Shown in pieces: positions 23,930 through 35,136 of a stretch of DNA of 64,000 nt. Origin of the DNA: Thysanoteuthis rhombus (lineage: Eukaryota; Mollusca; Cephalopoda; Oegopsida; Thysanoteuthidae); contig OY735206.1 in NCBI GenBank assembly GCA_963457665.1, positions 52,697,412 to 52,761,411 on the forward strand. The letters are read 5' to 3'. Within the stretch, counting starts at the first letter, position 1. Every line of letters begins with the position of its first letter. The position numbers and the translations under genes are program-made. The notes under the pieces are model-generated. The model saw only the letters and a program-made list of their open reading frames with translations, was not told where the DNA came from and made no database searches.

Positions 23930-24501
23930 TAGTCGAAGTAAGGCTCTTACTTCTGTCAACCTTTGCTTTGCAACTGTGATCCAATCCAATGCCCGGTCGA
24001 GAGGAATTGTCAAGCACTTTAGGTGAGGTGTGTCTAATCCTTTCACTTAATGCCCCTAATTGATAGTTCTCTCCTAGAAATTTCTGCCCTCACTCTCCTT
24101 GGTCTGTATCGGACTTGACTTTTGAAGATGCTCTTATCTATTGTAGGAGAAAAACCATATTCATGTGCTTATTGCACAAAAAAATTTCAGCCGCAGCGAC
24201 GACAGAAATCGTCACCAAAGGACACATACTGGTAAGTTATCGAATTGAATTTTCTTCTGTCCAATCAGAGCGATTTGTTATTTATGCAAAGTGAATTTTG
24301 ATTCAACTATGAACGCTTCACTTAGGCATTGTTAAGTGGTAATGAAATGATCCTTTCTTACCAAAATATTTAAAAGAAAATATTTCTTTTCAGACGAAAA
24401 GCCTCACTCGTGTCCACAGTGTGATAAAAAGTTCCATAGGCTTGACCACTTCAAAACACATTTACGAAGACATGAAAAACGTTCCCTGAAATTGAGTGAA
24501 G
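23930..24501 (+). pseudogene. Zinc-finger paralog: intron 1 remnant, exon 2 and exon 3
   Basis: Positions 23980-24146 match the 3' end of intron 1 of the intact gene and end in TCTATTGTAG. Exon 2 is 24147-24231: 85 bases instead of 84, because one extra T shifts the frame inside finger 2. Exon 3 (24394-24501, 108 bases, phase 1 both sides) encodes a finger with all four ligands (CPQC...HLRRH), helix R,D,H,T, and ends in a G|GTACGT donor. No exon 1 lies upstream; LINE ORF1 takes its place. The copy is non-functional as a three-finger gene, but finger 3 is intact. Confidence 0.75.
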
Positions 24502-25230
24502 GTACGTTTACTGAAAACGGTTCTATTTTTATCCAATGATTTATCGCTGGATTTCTTAAATCTTATTCACATGTTTGTGATATTATAATTGTCAACCGGT
24601 TTATGTGACGCTTGCCACAATCTACCTTTCGCTTTTTCATGTTTTTGATTGGACTTTGGTTCTTTCCCCACCAGATGGCGTTGGAAATTTCTTTCTGGCT
24701 CAGAGTAGACTCATAAGGTGTTCTTATTATCAATTACAGGTGAAATCCACAGGTTATTGTGAGAACATTAAGTAGAAGTGACAAAAGAACTCTACAAGAA
24801 ACGGCTGTGCGTTACCCAATCTAATATTATTTTGATCAATAACGAGTTGTATGTCAGAACATCTCCCCTTCATGTACACACGCTGATAACTATTGACCTA
24901 CCAACAAAAAAGACGTAAGTCAGCATGTAAAAGGCCAAATGCAGTAACATAGGGAACGGCGAAACTTTAAAGGACTAAGGGAATTGATATAATTAGTGTG
25001 TATACTCCAGTGAATTGTCAAAATCAATTTCACTTCGCGAAGCGTGTCCAATCCTCTTGTTTTCGCTTCTTAATGCCCCTAATTGATGAAAATTCTCTCC
25101 CATTCCAAGCGAAGTTTCAAAAGACTCGGCCATCACGAAAAAAAAAATATTTGACACCAAAAACATCCCTGAATCCAAGTACCCAAGATAGGTTTACTGC
25201 TCGAATTTCTTAATTGAAAACTGAACCTAG
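24502..25230 (+). repeat. 3' segment of the zinc-finger paralog, with an exon-3-like relic
   Basis: It matches 31299-32035 closely and 50580-51300 more loosely. Positions 25085-25195 keep a decayed finger-like end (TPKTSLNPST resembling the KHPLN...ST of sister relics). The short open frame at 24998-25213 spans it but has no Cys pairs. Confidence 0.6.
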
Positions 25231-25239
25231 TCATTATTT

Positions 25240-25740
25240 CCATGGTAGTCTGTGTAGACAACCTCTTCTCCATCGATCAGCATAAGTGTGACTGTACGAA
25301 CCAGTGAAAACTAAAAGGATCCCTGACCAATGTTGACTGCCCCTACCCCCAGAAAAAAAGTGAAAGTTCTCCCCTTTCGCCTGTTTTGTGAATTGTTTTT
25401 CCTTCATGGCTGACGGGGCCAAAAGGATGCTCTTCAAGGCCAACAAACTAACTCTGAGAAAAGGCAAAATACAAAGTCACCAACATTGATAAAAAAACTA
25501 ACTACTTTAGGGTAAAAGTAGAACAGGTCTTCAAGGGACGTGTTACTCACAGCAGAACACTGCATTGCTCTAACAAAAAGGGGATTGCAATCAAAGGATC
25601 ATTTCATTTGTGTGGAGAACCTTGGGTGCAGAAAGACCAGGGTAACAAAATATGAAGGTATTTCATATGTCCTGAGAGCATTTGTCACGAGGATTCACAC
25701 TGGCAAGTTAACTAATTCAATTGTCATCTTCTTCTGAAAA
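25240..25740 (+). pseudogene. LINE ORF1 fragment joined to the end of zinc-finger exon 2
   Basis: An ORF1 start lies at 25406 (MADGAKRMLF), preceded by TTTTCCTTC. Positions 25540-25737 are open and run from the ORF1 block (EHCIALTKRGL...RKTRVT) straight into AFVTRIHTG. The HTG end and the following AAGTTAACTAATTCAATT match the end of exon 2 and the start of intron 2, with the donor reading GC instead of GT. The 49.6-49.8 kb region has a comparable fusion. Confidence 0.5.
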
Positions 25741-26095
25741 ACAGGAACTTTTAAAGTAGCTGGCAACCATGCAACGTTCACATGAAATAATTCTGTGCAA
25801 CCTTACATGGAGAGAGGAGAAGACAGTAGTCAGGGACATAGAATCCATTGAAAATCTCAAGTGCCAATGGGATGGCCATGATGCAAGAATGGTAAACAAC
25901 CGATGGACATCACAACTCACCACATGGATCCCCAGAGATCACAGGTACAACCTAGGCTGGAGATGGAGACGGCTGGACAATTTGTGAAAGTACTGGCTCT
26001 GCAACGCCCACAATAGAGAAATGTGGCATTCTCTGGAGAAGGTCTATGTCCAAGTTAAAAGACTGATGATGACCTTTGATCATACAACCGAGCTT
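25741..26095 (+). mobile_element. RTE-clade LINE, 3' end fragment
   Basis: The translation contains LKCQWDGHDARMVNNRWTSQ and later KYWLCNAHNREMW. This resembles the C-terminal tail of RTE ORF2, where LKWQWAGHVARM is typical. The fragment ends in a short CTGATGATG run, in keeping with the microsatellite-like ends of RTE elements, then abuts the 5' UTR of a zinc-finger exon-1 copy. Confidence 0.7.
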
Positions 26096-26200
26096 ATCAT
26101 CACCCAGTATGGAAATGTCAAGCGAAATCAGCAGCAGCTACCCTGTTAATGTTGAGAAAGAGAATCCCGGACGAAAATTGCAGCCCACCTAATAATATAA
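26096..26200 (+). pseudogene. Zinc-finger exon 1 relic, 5' half only
   Basis: It reads as the start of exon 1 (AAATLLMLRKRIPDENCSP in a patched reading by eye) and stops before the finger, at CCACCTAATAAT, where LINE ORF1 sequence begins. It lies directly after an RTE tail. Confidence 0.6.
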
Positions 26201-26590
26201 TGAAGTCCAAATGATGGATTTCGTCAAAAAGTCTGAGACATACCCATACTTCACAAAAGAGGATAGTTCATTGAGTGGAAAAAGAATGAGTCAGTCTTCC
26301 TGATCGACAAAAAGAAAAAATGATATTGTCATGACAGCCAGCGGAGAAGGTTACCCCTCCAACAACTCAACACTGTCCATAAACAATATGCAGCCCTCCC
26401 CACGAAATCATCTCCCCTAAAAGACAAATATTAACAGTTCCAAACATCTAGCCCCCAATAGCCAAAACTCCAACTCCAGCAGCACCACCACTGCCTCAAA
26501 TAACACCACAGCCGGCCTCTCAAGACAGTGATGGCGAAGATCAACCAATCCAAAAGAAAATTCAAGCATAAGAGAGGAATACACATCTAT
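26201..26590 (+). pseudogene. Tx1-type LINE ORF1, N- and C-terminal pieces
   Basis: Positions 26205-26330 resemble the ORF1 block VTDFVR...YAHLVEEDG...SVFLIDKK. An internal loss then leads directly to the Ser/Pro/Gln-rich C-terminal part (GEGYPSNNSTLS, then PTPAAPPLPQITPQPASQDS), which is shared with 39600-39800. The CCHC region is missing. Confidence 0.55.
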
Positions 26591-27049
26591 CGTGTAGACC
26601 CAGAGACTGCTAAAAAGGGCAAGGTTCAGCGGCAGACCCTTAGTGTCTGCCTCAACTTTCGTTACGTCGAGTCAGGCAGGTGAGATGTGAAGGACCCAAC
26701 CATTTCTCCCCCAAGAGTTAAAAAGCTGCTGACCGTAGTCTGGTTCAGTGACAGTACAGGACAGGTGTGGGACGTCTTAAGGGAGGCAAACAGTACCTTC
26801 AGCAAATCAACCCGGCTAGTTGTCTGGAACCATCCTGAACTATACAGATAAAAGAACATTTGTTTGGGGGAGGGTCCCAGGGTACATGCATCCCTCCCTC
26901 TATAGAACAGCCAAGCTAACATTCTCCAAGCACGTTGGCAGTTTGTCTTATAACGGTGCCATCAATACTGAGATAGGCACGGGGGCCATAGGATCCGATG
27001 TCGGTGTGTTATCGCCTGACATGACTATTTCCGGTCCCCAAAGCCTGTG
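26591..27049 (+). other. ORF1-ORF2 junction region, unassigned
   Basis: Higher in GC than the host DNA, like the LINE on both sides. The open frame at 26820-27050 (YTDKRTFVWGRVPGYMHPS) is not a family I recognise. It is probably part of the LINE between ORF1 and the endonuclease domain. Confidence 0.35.
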
Positions 27050-29530
27050 AACGGATAATGGCACTATTTAGCAAGTTTGTATGGCTGGGGTTTGAGGAGT
27101 GATTCGAAAAGAGCTATGCTCTCTTGCACTCTTCGACACCTCGGAGGAAGTACGCGTTGTATTTAGGAGACCCTCTTTATTTTGAGTGATAATAAGAGTG
27201 TTCATTGTAGGGATTACCATCTCTTCACAGCATGGTTTGATAATCATTCGAGGGATGTCTATTGGCTAATAAGCCATGCCTTAGACGCAATGTGTTCCCT
27301 TGTGTATGCTGACCCAGCAGGCAGATTGTGCCTCGTTAATGCTGCTATGAGAGGGTTACTTTCCGTCTGATTAGGGTTAATGCACCCAACAGCCAGGCTG
27401 AGCGAGTCAACTTCTTTCAGTGGATTGATCCGTTCATAGTTCCGTCAAGGTGGGTAGTTTTAAACCCGATATAGATAGGTGTGAATGGGGGTAGTAACAA
27501 CGCTGACATGATTCAGTTTCGAGAATTGGTCGAGTACAGTGCAACATTCCAGTTACATTGATTGGGTTTTAGTTAGGAGAGTCAACGTTAAGCTGTTAGA
27601 ATGCCCAAGTTATCACAGTGCCCTTAAAAGGATCATAGATTGAAGGTCTGAACAAATTTAAGCACATCGAAGCCCTTTAAAGTTGGATGCTGTAAATTCT
27701 ACATAACCCTAATAGATGTGGAGGATTTGGGGGACCAGTTAACACTTACTATCCAGCGGGAATTGACGGGGCCATCTTGAGAAGAAAATTCTGGAGGTGC
27801 CTCAGAAATAAGATTAGGTCTTTTTCTGCCGAATATAGCTGAAGACTCAATCTAGAGAGATAAGCAGCACAAAGGACATTAGAATCCCAAATAGAGCCAG
27901 CACTGGGTAGAGGGGACACTGGTGAAGTAAAGATAGGTAAGGCACAGCTGGGCTCCTTGCTTGTCAAGAAGGACCACGCTCTGGTAGTTAGAGCTATATT
28001 AAGAAGAATGTCCTTCGAGGCAACAAATATGGCTGCTGAGCTGCGAGAAGAAATCCAGAGTGCGTCAAGCCAACATATCGCCAGTGTCACGTCACCATAC
28101 AGACAACTTGTGACCACAAACGAAGGTATCTGCAAGGTATTTCGAGCCAACTTCCAGGAGCTTTTCACCAGGAGGTCTGGTCTGGGCTCGGCTCAGTTCG
28201 ACACCAATTTAGCTGACTTCCCTCACCTTGAGGCTACTGAATCAGCTGGGTGAAAGGGGTCCATAATAGAGGATGAAGTCCAGGAAGCGTTAAAGAATGT
28301 GGAGAACGAGAAGACACCGGGAATCGAAGTGTATTTGAGGCTGTCACCCATATTAGTTCATTTGTTTGGATTGTTCATTAACAACTGGTTAAAGCAGGAG
28401 AGTATCCCCCGTTGCTTTACAGGGGTGGTTGTGAATTTGCCACGGAGAGTAAAAAAAAAAAAAAAAAAGGGAAAAAAATGAAAAAGAAATATGGAAGGGA
28501 CAGGATAAATAACTTCAGGCCCATAACTTGGCTTAATACAGAGTTAGAAATTTGGGCCAAGATCTTGTCAAACCACCTGCAGACTGTGCTGGATAGTCTG
28601 ATTGGCCCTGAGCAGACCTGTTCAGTGAAGGGGAATACTATCCAAGACAAGCTATACATGGTGCACACAATCATTGAGAAAGTCGACGAAAGAACTGCAC
28701 TGGTCAAATTAGATCAGTCCAAAGTCTTCGATAGGGTCGACCATCGCTTTTTTTAGTCCATCTTATCCACGGCTGGCTTTGGTTAGGATATATGCCGCTG
28801 GATTCGCTTCTTGTATCTATCCCCCAGTTATGTCGAAGCCCTTCCAGTTGTCCAGATCAGTTCGTAAAAGTTGTCCACTATCGCCAATGCTGTACATTCT
28901 TGCGCTGGAACCATTCCTGTGCAAAGTGAAGGCGAATCTGGTCCTACGAAGAATGACATTGCCTTGCAGTAAGACGTCAGTCAAGTATAACGCCTATGTT
29001 GACGATGTAACATTGTGATGAGCATTGCCGAGATTAGGGGAGTCAGAGAAATCCGAAAGTATGAGATAGTGACAAGGGCCCAAACCAACTGTGACAAGTC
29101 CAAGAGCCTGTTGCTGGGCTGGAGAAAAATTGGTCGAAGATCCTAGAGGAAGCAGTTAATCTGTGGACTCGAAAGAAACTCTACTCTAAGGGTAGGGCCG
29201 AGGTGTGCGTTTTGCACACCTTCCCACTCATCCTTCACCGACTCAGTGCTTCCTCTTCTGTGAACCGACCAACAAAAGTTGGGGTCCACCCTGTTAAGAA
29301 TTTCTTGGGGTCAAAGGATGCCAATGGTATCTTGAATAATTTGTCAGGTCCAACCTGTGGATGGCGGCCTAAGGATGCCGAACATCCAAGTTCGGCAACA
29401 TACCTTGTGGTTGTCTTTCCTGGGTCAGATGTGTACAGAAAAGGAGAACGGCAAATTCTGGGAGGAAGACTTTTCCAGCCTTGAAGCTAGTTGTACACCC
29501 CAGGCAGAATGCTCTTTCTACAGAGAAAGG
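27050..29530 (+). mobile_element. Tx1-type LINE ORF2 (endonuclease-RT), copy 1, broken
   Basis: Order of parts: endonuclease remnants at 27130-27470 (VNAPNSQAERVNFF resembles the NVYAPN block of APE-type nucleases); the linker from 27740; then RT from 28290, with VYLRLSPILVHLFGLFINNW, a block after NFRPIT, QSKVFDRVDHRFF, PLSPMLYILALEPFL, and the catalytic box AYVDDVTL at 28990-29017. Several stops and frame changes split it. At 28449-28490 an A-rich stretch replaces the usual KDKNGGDG segment. The block after 29020 is compressed and ends near 29530. The clade is judged from resemblance to Xenopus Tx1-type ORF2. Confidence 0.8.
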
Positions 29531-30030
29531 GTACAAGATGGCAAGTGAGGGAACTATCCAAACATTAAAATTGCCCCAACCCCCTCTAAAAACAATGAGA
29601 CGGATTACTATCGCCAAAAGTTGTAAAGGGGGCGATGTATTGGTAGATTTGCCAGAACTGAGACTTTTTTGAAAGAAAATGGTGTCAATCTTGCTGACTG
29701 ATCAGAAACTAAAATATTTCTAGTCAACTGAAGATAGTGATTAAATCGTTGAGCGAATTAGGGGTTTGCCATTTGGGACGTGTTGCTACCTACTAACAAA
29801 GACTACATTACCATAAAAAAAAGGGAACTATAAAACTAAAGAACACTACCTTCGGATGCAGTACCTAGGGCACAGAAAGATCAATACATATGAAGTACTT
29901 TCCTTAGTTAAACGAGAACATTGGGGGCGTTTCTCCTGCAATACGGAGGAATCGTGGAGAATGGAAGTTTAATGGTGACAACTGTAATACAATGCATCAT
30001 TCCACTTGAATCAGTCTAGAAGTAGTTAGG
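29531..30030 (+). pseudogene. Tx1-type LINE ORF1 fragment (duplicate of 23.5-23.9 kb)
   Basis: Nearly identical to 23490-23950, including CAACCCCCTC, GATTACTATCGCCAAAAG and GGGGGCGATG. The pair shows that the block 'ORF1 fragment + intron 1 + exons 2-3 + 3' segment' was duplicated as a unit about 6.1 kb apart. Confidence 0.75.
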
Positions 30031-31298
30031 ATAGTCGAAGTAGGGCTCTTACTTCTGTCAACCTTTGCTTTGCAACTGTGATCCAATCCAATGCCCGGTC
30101 GAGAGGAATTGTCAAGCACTTTAGGGCGAAGTGTGTCTAATCCTCTTGCTTCATGTCCCCAACAGATAATAATTCTCTCGCATAAGATGGCGTAGGGAAT
30201 TTCTTCCCTTGCTCTTCTGGCTGTGTATCGTACTACTTTTGAAGATGCTCTTATCTATTGTAGGAGAAAAGCCTTATACATGTGCTTATTGCACAAAAAA
30301 ATTTAGCCGGAGCGACAAGAGAAGTCGTCATCAACGGACACATACCGGTAAGTTATCGAATTGAATTTTCTTCCGTCCAATCAGAGTGATTTGTTATTTA
30401 TGCAAAGTGAATTTTGATTTAACCATGAATGTTTCACTCCGGCATCATTTATTGCTGTTGAAATGACTGTTCTACCGAAATATTCAAACGAAAATATTTC
30501 TTTTCAGACAAAAAGCCTCACTCATGTCCAGAGTGCGGTAAAAGCTTTAATAGGCTGGACCATATGAAAGCCCATCAAAGAACACATGAAAAACGAATCC
30601 TGCAATCGAGTGAAGGTATGTTTACTGAAAACGCTTCTATTTTTATCCGATGATTTATCGCTTGAATTTTTCTAAAATTTCATTCTTGTCTGTGTGATAT
30701 TATAATGTAATTTATATATATATATATATATATATATCACACAAAATGTTCCATGTATTGGATGTCATTTAATTTTTAATCATAAACATTTGATTTTTAA
30801 TTATGAATTTAGTATTTACATTTTCTATATCAAATATGAATTTGATCATTTTGATTCAATTGCGCCAATTCTTTTGTCAAATTTTCACAAGCGCTTTTTC
30901 TTTCTTCCAGACTCCTCGTAATTCGGACGTTTGACATCGACAACAAGAATTTTATTTATTTATTATTTATAGAATTGGAAAAATTTATAAAATTTCTCTA
31001 TTCTAATTTTCCTACTGATTAGTCTTAATATATTTTTTTCATTTTGAATAAAAAACCTTAGAAATATAAATATTTGTTCACTTTTTTTCCCCCTCACGAT
31101 TTATCTGAATATTACTATTCTTTTTTTTTTATTGGTGTTGAAATGACCCTTTCTTACCAAAATATCTAAAAGATAATATTTTTTTTTCAGACGAAAAGCC
31201 TCACTCGTGTCCACAGTATGATAAAAAGTTCCATAGGCTTGACCACTTCAAAACACATTTACGAAGACATGAAAAACGTTCCCTGAAATCGAGTGAAG
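30031..31298 (+). pseudogene. Mosaic zinc-finger paralog with exon 2 and two exon-3 copies
   Basis: Exon 2 (30264-30347, 84 bases) is intact: CAYC...HQRTH, helix R,D,K,R. Exon 3a (30508-30615) is intact: CPEC...HQRTH, same helix as the minus-strand gene, ending SSE with a G|GTATGT donor. Exon 3b (31191-31298) is of the 24.4-kb type, but its second Cys is Tyr (CPQY). All joints are phase 1, so 2-3a-3b would splice in frame. From about 30110 to 31130 the sequence, including intron 2 and 3' flank, follows the minus-strand gene (6120-5140). On both sides it follows the 24-kb paralog. Exon 1 is missing, so there is no start codon and expression is doubtful. Confidence 0.75.
30713..30737. repeat. 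(TA)12 microsatellite
   Basis: A perfect TA run in the 3' flank copied from the minus-strand gene. The parent place near 5530 has only about six TA units, so the tract expanded here or shrank there. Confidence 0.9.
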
Positions 31299-32230
31299 GT
31301 ATGTTTACTGAAAAGGGTTCTATTTTTATCCAATGATTTATCGCTGGATTTCTTAAATCTTATTCACATGTTTGTGATATTATAATTGTCAACCGGTTTA
31401 TATGACGCTTGCCACAATCTACCTTTCGCTTTTTCATGTTTTTGATTGGACTTTGGTTCTCCCCACCACCAGATGGCGTTGGAAATTTCCTTTTTCCGGA
31501 TCGGAGTAGACCCACAAGGTGTTCTCATCGTCAATTACAGGTGAAATCCACAGGTTATTGTGAGAACATTAAGTAGAAGTGACAAAACTTTACAAAGAAA
31601 CGGCAGTGCGTTACCCAATCTAATATTATTTTGATCAATAACGAGTGGTATGTCAGAACATCTCCCCTTCATATACACACGCTGATAACTATTGACCCAC
31701 CAACAAAAAAGACATAAGTCAGCATGTAAAAGGCCAAATGCAGTAACATAGGGAACGGCGAAACTTTAAAGGACTAAGGGAATTGATATAATTAGTGTGT
31801 ATACTCCAGTGAATTGTCAAAATCAATTTCACTTCGCGAAGCGTGTCCAATCCTCTTGCTTTCGCTTCTTGATGCCCTTAATTGATGAAAATTCTCCCAT
31901 TCCAGGCGAAGTTTCAAAAGATTCGGACATCATGAAAAATAAGTGTTTGACACCAAAAGCATCCACTGAATCCAAATACCCAAGATAGGTTTACTGTGAG
32001 CAGTTTAATCTGAACATAAACTGCTCGAATTTTTTTAAATTAAAAACTAAATACATTAACGTTGGTATAAACATTAGGATACTTTTTATAATCTCAAAAT
32101 GGTAATTCGGATTTGTCCTAAGAAAACTGAATCCGCTCAAATATATGAGACTAAGTTATCGTTACGACGAACTAGACAAAACTTAAAACCCCAACCTACG
32201 TTTGATTTTTTTTTTGAAATTTGAACTAAA
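31299..32230 (+). repeat. 3' segment of the zinc-finger paralog (second copy)
   Basis: It matches 24502-25230 closely, then continues (32040-32230) with a block also seen at 51300-51480: ATGAGACTAAGTTATCGTTACGA. A decayed exon-3-like end lies at 31880-31985. No open finger remains. Confidence 0.65.
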
Positions 32231-32589
32231 AAAAATGTTCCCAGTCCAACATAGTCATGATTTCCAAGGTAGTTCTAACAAAAAGGTGATTGCAATCTAA
32301 GGATCATTTCCTTTGTGTGGAGAACCTTGGGTGCAGAAAGACCAGGGTAACAAATTCTAAATTTGGGATTAAATTGGATTATCATTGAAAAAATCTGGTT
32401 TTGTGGACAATGTGGTATGGGAGTGATTAGAAAAAGTCCGTTGCTTTGGCGAATGAAACATTAAAGTGAGATTGAATCAGCAAATGAGACTAGCCAAGAT
32501 AAAGATAGGAAAGGAAAGACCATCCCAATATCCTCATATGACCTTGTGTCACATTTTTTGATGATACATCTTCGACCATCCAACCGAAT
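32231..32589 (+). repeat. ORF1 scrap and 'segment A' upstream of exon 1
   Basis: Positions 32275-32350 repeat the ORF1 words of 25555-25635. Positions 32370-32585 are segment A (ATTAAAGTGAGATTGRRTCAGCAAATGAGAC... TATGACCTTGTGTCACATTTTT), which recurs before nearly every exon-1 copy in the 32-45 kb cluster. Confidence 0.6.
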
Positions 32590-32835
32590 GCATTATTGAA
32601 ATGTCAAGCAAAATCATCTAGGCAGCAACTATTCTGTTGATGTTCAGGAAGAAAATCCCTGGGGAAAATTGCCGCCCAACCACATCACCATACATGTGCT
32701 CAATTTGCATGAAGAGCTTCCGAAGAAAATACCATTTAACAGTCCATATTCGGACGCATACAGCTAGGACACACATGGCTATTGACTGCTTGGAATCGAA
32801 GACACCATTCCTTCACAGCCAGACAAAAGACTGAC
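32590..32835 (+). pseudogene. Zinc-finger exon 1 copy, donor lost
   Basis: Finger 1 is complete (CSIC...HIRTH, helix R,K,Y,H,L pattern), but the upstream frame has a stop and the splice donor ACAG|GTAAGC reads ACAGCTAGGA. Translation therefore continues as ARTHMAIDCLE to a stop at about 32833. An ORF1 start follows at 32939. Confidence 0.75.
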
Positions 32836-32938
32836 TGCAGCAAGAAGACGTACAAAATTCCCAAGACAAGATATCACCCCCTTAATTTCTAGTCCCTTCA
32901 TTTTTAGTTTTCGTCTAGGTTTTATAATTCTTTCCTTC

Positions 32939-34080
32939 ATGGCCGAAGAGCCCAGACTAGTGAGAAATTTGAAAGCAAAAAAAAAAAAAAAAAAAAAATT
33001 GAAGAAAAGAAAAAATGGAAAGATCTTCATCCGTGAAGGAGGGGGTGGGGAGAAACTTGCTTATTCTGACAAGATGAAGACAAATAAAAGGGGGCTCCCC
33101 TAACAAGTGGAATTCCCCCTCCTCTGAAATTAAGAGTCAATGTGACGGATTCTCTTAGGTGCCAGACTTACGCACACCTTGTAGAAGAGGATGGTTTGCT
33201 GATGGACCCGGCAGAACTCAAGGGCATTGAGTAAAAAATGGTGTCAGTCTTCCTGATCAAAAAATTGATCGTCTGGTCAACGAAAGACTGATGAAATCAC
33301 TGACTAGTTTAGGAATCAAGGCAGAACAGGTTGTGAAAGGCGACGGTTTTGCCTTGTGGGATGTTCTGCTACACACGGAAGAACACTGCATGGCCCTAAT
33401 ATAGAAGGAACTCTAGACCAGGGATTACTTTCATCGTATGGAGTACACGGGCTGCAGAAAGACCAGGATAGTCGTCCACGAGGTCCTTTCCAATGGAGAA
33501 TTGGAAGCCCAGGCCAGGGTAGGGTAGAATAGAGTTTTGAGTTGCCGACAGTTTTTTTTTTTTTTAGATAGGGAGAAAATGAGCAGTGGTTCCCCCCTTT
33601 TTTTCCTCTAGTCCTTGTCCGTTTCGATAACCCCTCCCCGATAGATGACAGAAAGTAAAATTCTCCGGAGGATATGGAAACCTTCACTTCACCCACATCC
33701 AGATTTCGCCCGGTTAACTTACTGTTCTACCATATTAGGCCTTTGCAGGGGGTCACATACAAACACGCCATTTTCTGTAAATATATATCGATCATCAGTT
33801 TTTTTAATTGTACGTATCAGGTTTACATTGTACCCCACAAAAAAACTGTTATATGGGATTAGATAGGTTTATTATAGAGAGGCAGGGATTGTGGTGAACG
33901 TGGTATGGATGTCTTCAGAAAAAATGCGTTGTTTTAGCGAATGAAACATTAAAGTGAGATTGGGTCAGAAAATGAGTAAGATAAAGATAGGAAATAGGAG
34001 TTCATTCCCATATTATGTCCTTGTCACTTTTTTCTTTGAGAAAAAATAATACACCTTCAAATCATTCAATCGAACGAAAT
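32939..34080 (+). mobile_element. Internally deleted Tx1-type LINE unit (ORF1 5' part + 3' tail)
   Basis: The start MAEEPR follows TTTCCTTC. ORF1 words run to about 33490 (YAHLVEEDGLLMDPAEL in one frame; GDGFALWDVLL in another). The junction near GAGGTCCTTTCC then leads directly to the tail block 33500-33870 (GGGTAGAATAGAGTTTTGAG...), which at 42420 follows the end of ORF2. So nearly all of ORF2 is missing. Segment A follows to 34080. Long minus-strand frames here are antisense. Confidence 0.65.
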
Positions 34081-34084
34081 TGAA

Positions 34085-34330
34085 ATGACCACCGAAATCA
34101 TCCAGGCAGCAACTATTCTGTTAATGTTGAGAAAGAGAATCCCCGAGGAAGATTGCTGCCCAACCACATCACCATACCCGTGCTCAATTTGCATGAAGAG
34201 TTACCAAAAAAAAAAAAAAAAATACCATTTAACAGTCCACATTCGGACGCATACAGCTAGGACACGCATGGCTATTTACTGCTTGGAAACGAAGACGCCA
34301 TTTCTTCACAGCCAGACAAAAGACTGACTG
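34085..34330 (+). pseudogene. Zinc-finger exon 1 copy, donor lost, poly(A) insertion
   Basis: It starts MTTEIIQAATILLMLRKRI and has CSIC...HIRTH, but the helix is disrupted by an A run that adds in-frame Lys codons (YQKKKKKYHL). The donor reads CAGCTAGGAC. Open for 80 codons, and followed by an ORF1 start at 34431. Confidence 0.75.
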
Positions 34331-34430
34331 CAGCGAGAAGACGTAGAAAATTCCCCGGCAAGATATCACCCCCTTAATTCCTAGTTCAGCCAGGCATTTA
34401 CTTTTAGTTTTTATATTCCTTCTTTCCTTC

Positions 34431-34803
34431 ATGGCTGATGACCCTAGAGGGGCTTGATTTGCTTCCCCCTATAAGGGTGGAGACGGAAAAAACGTCACCT
34501 CCCTCAAACACTGGGTCGCATCTTTAAATGTACATATGCTTTACTCCCCCTGCCAAAAAAAAAAAAAGAAAAAAGGTGAATGATCAGAGAGAATTTGGTT
34601 TTGTAGTGAACGTAGTCTGGAAGTTATCAGAAAAAATGCGTTGTTTTACCGAAGGGAACATTAAAGTTACTTTGGGTCAGCAAATGAAATTAAGATAAAG
34701 ATAGGAAAGACAAGACTATCCCAATGTCCCAATCCTTGTTTTATGACCTTGAGGTGCATTTTTCTTATACACCTCTAATCATCCAACCGAATGCAGTACT
34801 GAA
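34431..34803 (+). mobile_element. Truncated ORF1 5' end plus segment A
   Basis: ORF1 begins MADDPRGA and is cut off after about 60 bases of recognisable sequence. It jumps at ATCTTTAAATGTACATAT (also at 42707) to segment A, which here is nearly identical to 42780-42990. Confidence 0.6.
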
Positions 34804-35033
34804 GTGACCACCGAAACCATCCAGGCAGCAACTATTCTGTTGATGTTCTGGAAGAAAATCCCTGGGGAAAATTGCCGCCCAACCACATCACCATACACAT
34901 GTTCAATTTGCATGAAGAGTTACCAAAGAAAACACCATCTAACAGTCTACATTCGGATGCATACAGCTAGGACACGTACGGCTATTCACTGCTTGGAAAC
35001 GAAGGCACCATTTCTTTGCCAAAAAGACTGACT
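34804..35033 (+). pseudogene. Zinc-finger exon 1 copy, start and donor lost
   Basis: The frame is open and encodes TTETIQAATILLMFWKKIPG and a complete finger (CSIC...HIRMH... with VYIRMH spacing), but the initiator ATG reads GTG and the donor reads CAGCTAGGAC. An ORF1 start follows at 35137. Confidence 0.7.
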
Positions 35034-35136
35034 GCAGCAAGAAGACGTAAAAAGTTCTCCAGACAAGATATCACCCCCTTAATTTCTGATCGCCCGGGTT
35101 TTTAGTTTTCGTCTAGGTTTTATAATTCTTTCCTTC

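Noticed and set aside
27749-28168. 139-codon minus-strand open frame
   Set aside because: Antisense of the ORF2 linker that is read on the plus strand in copies 1 and 2.
33316-33696. 126-codon minus-strand open frame
   Set aside because: Antisense of an ORF1 fragment and LINE 3' block; no domain.
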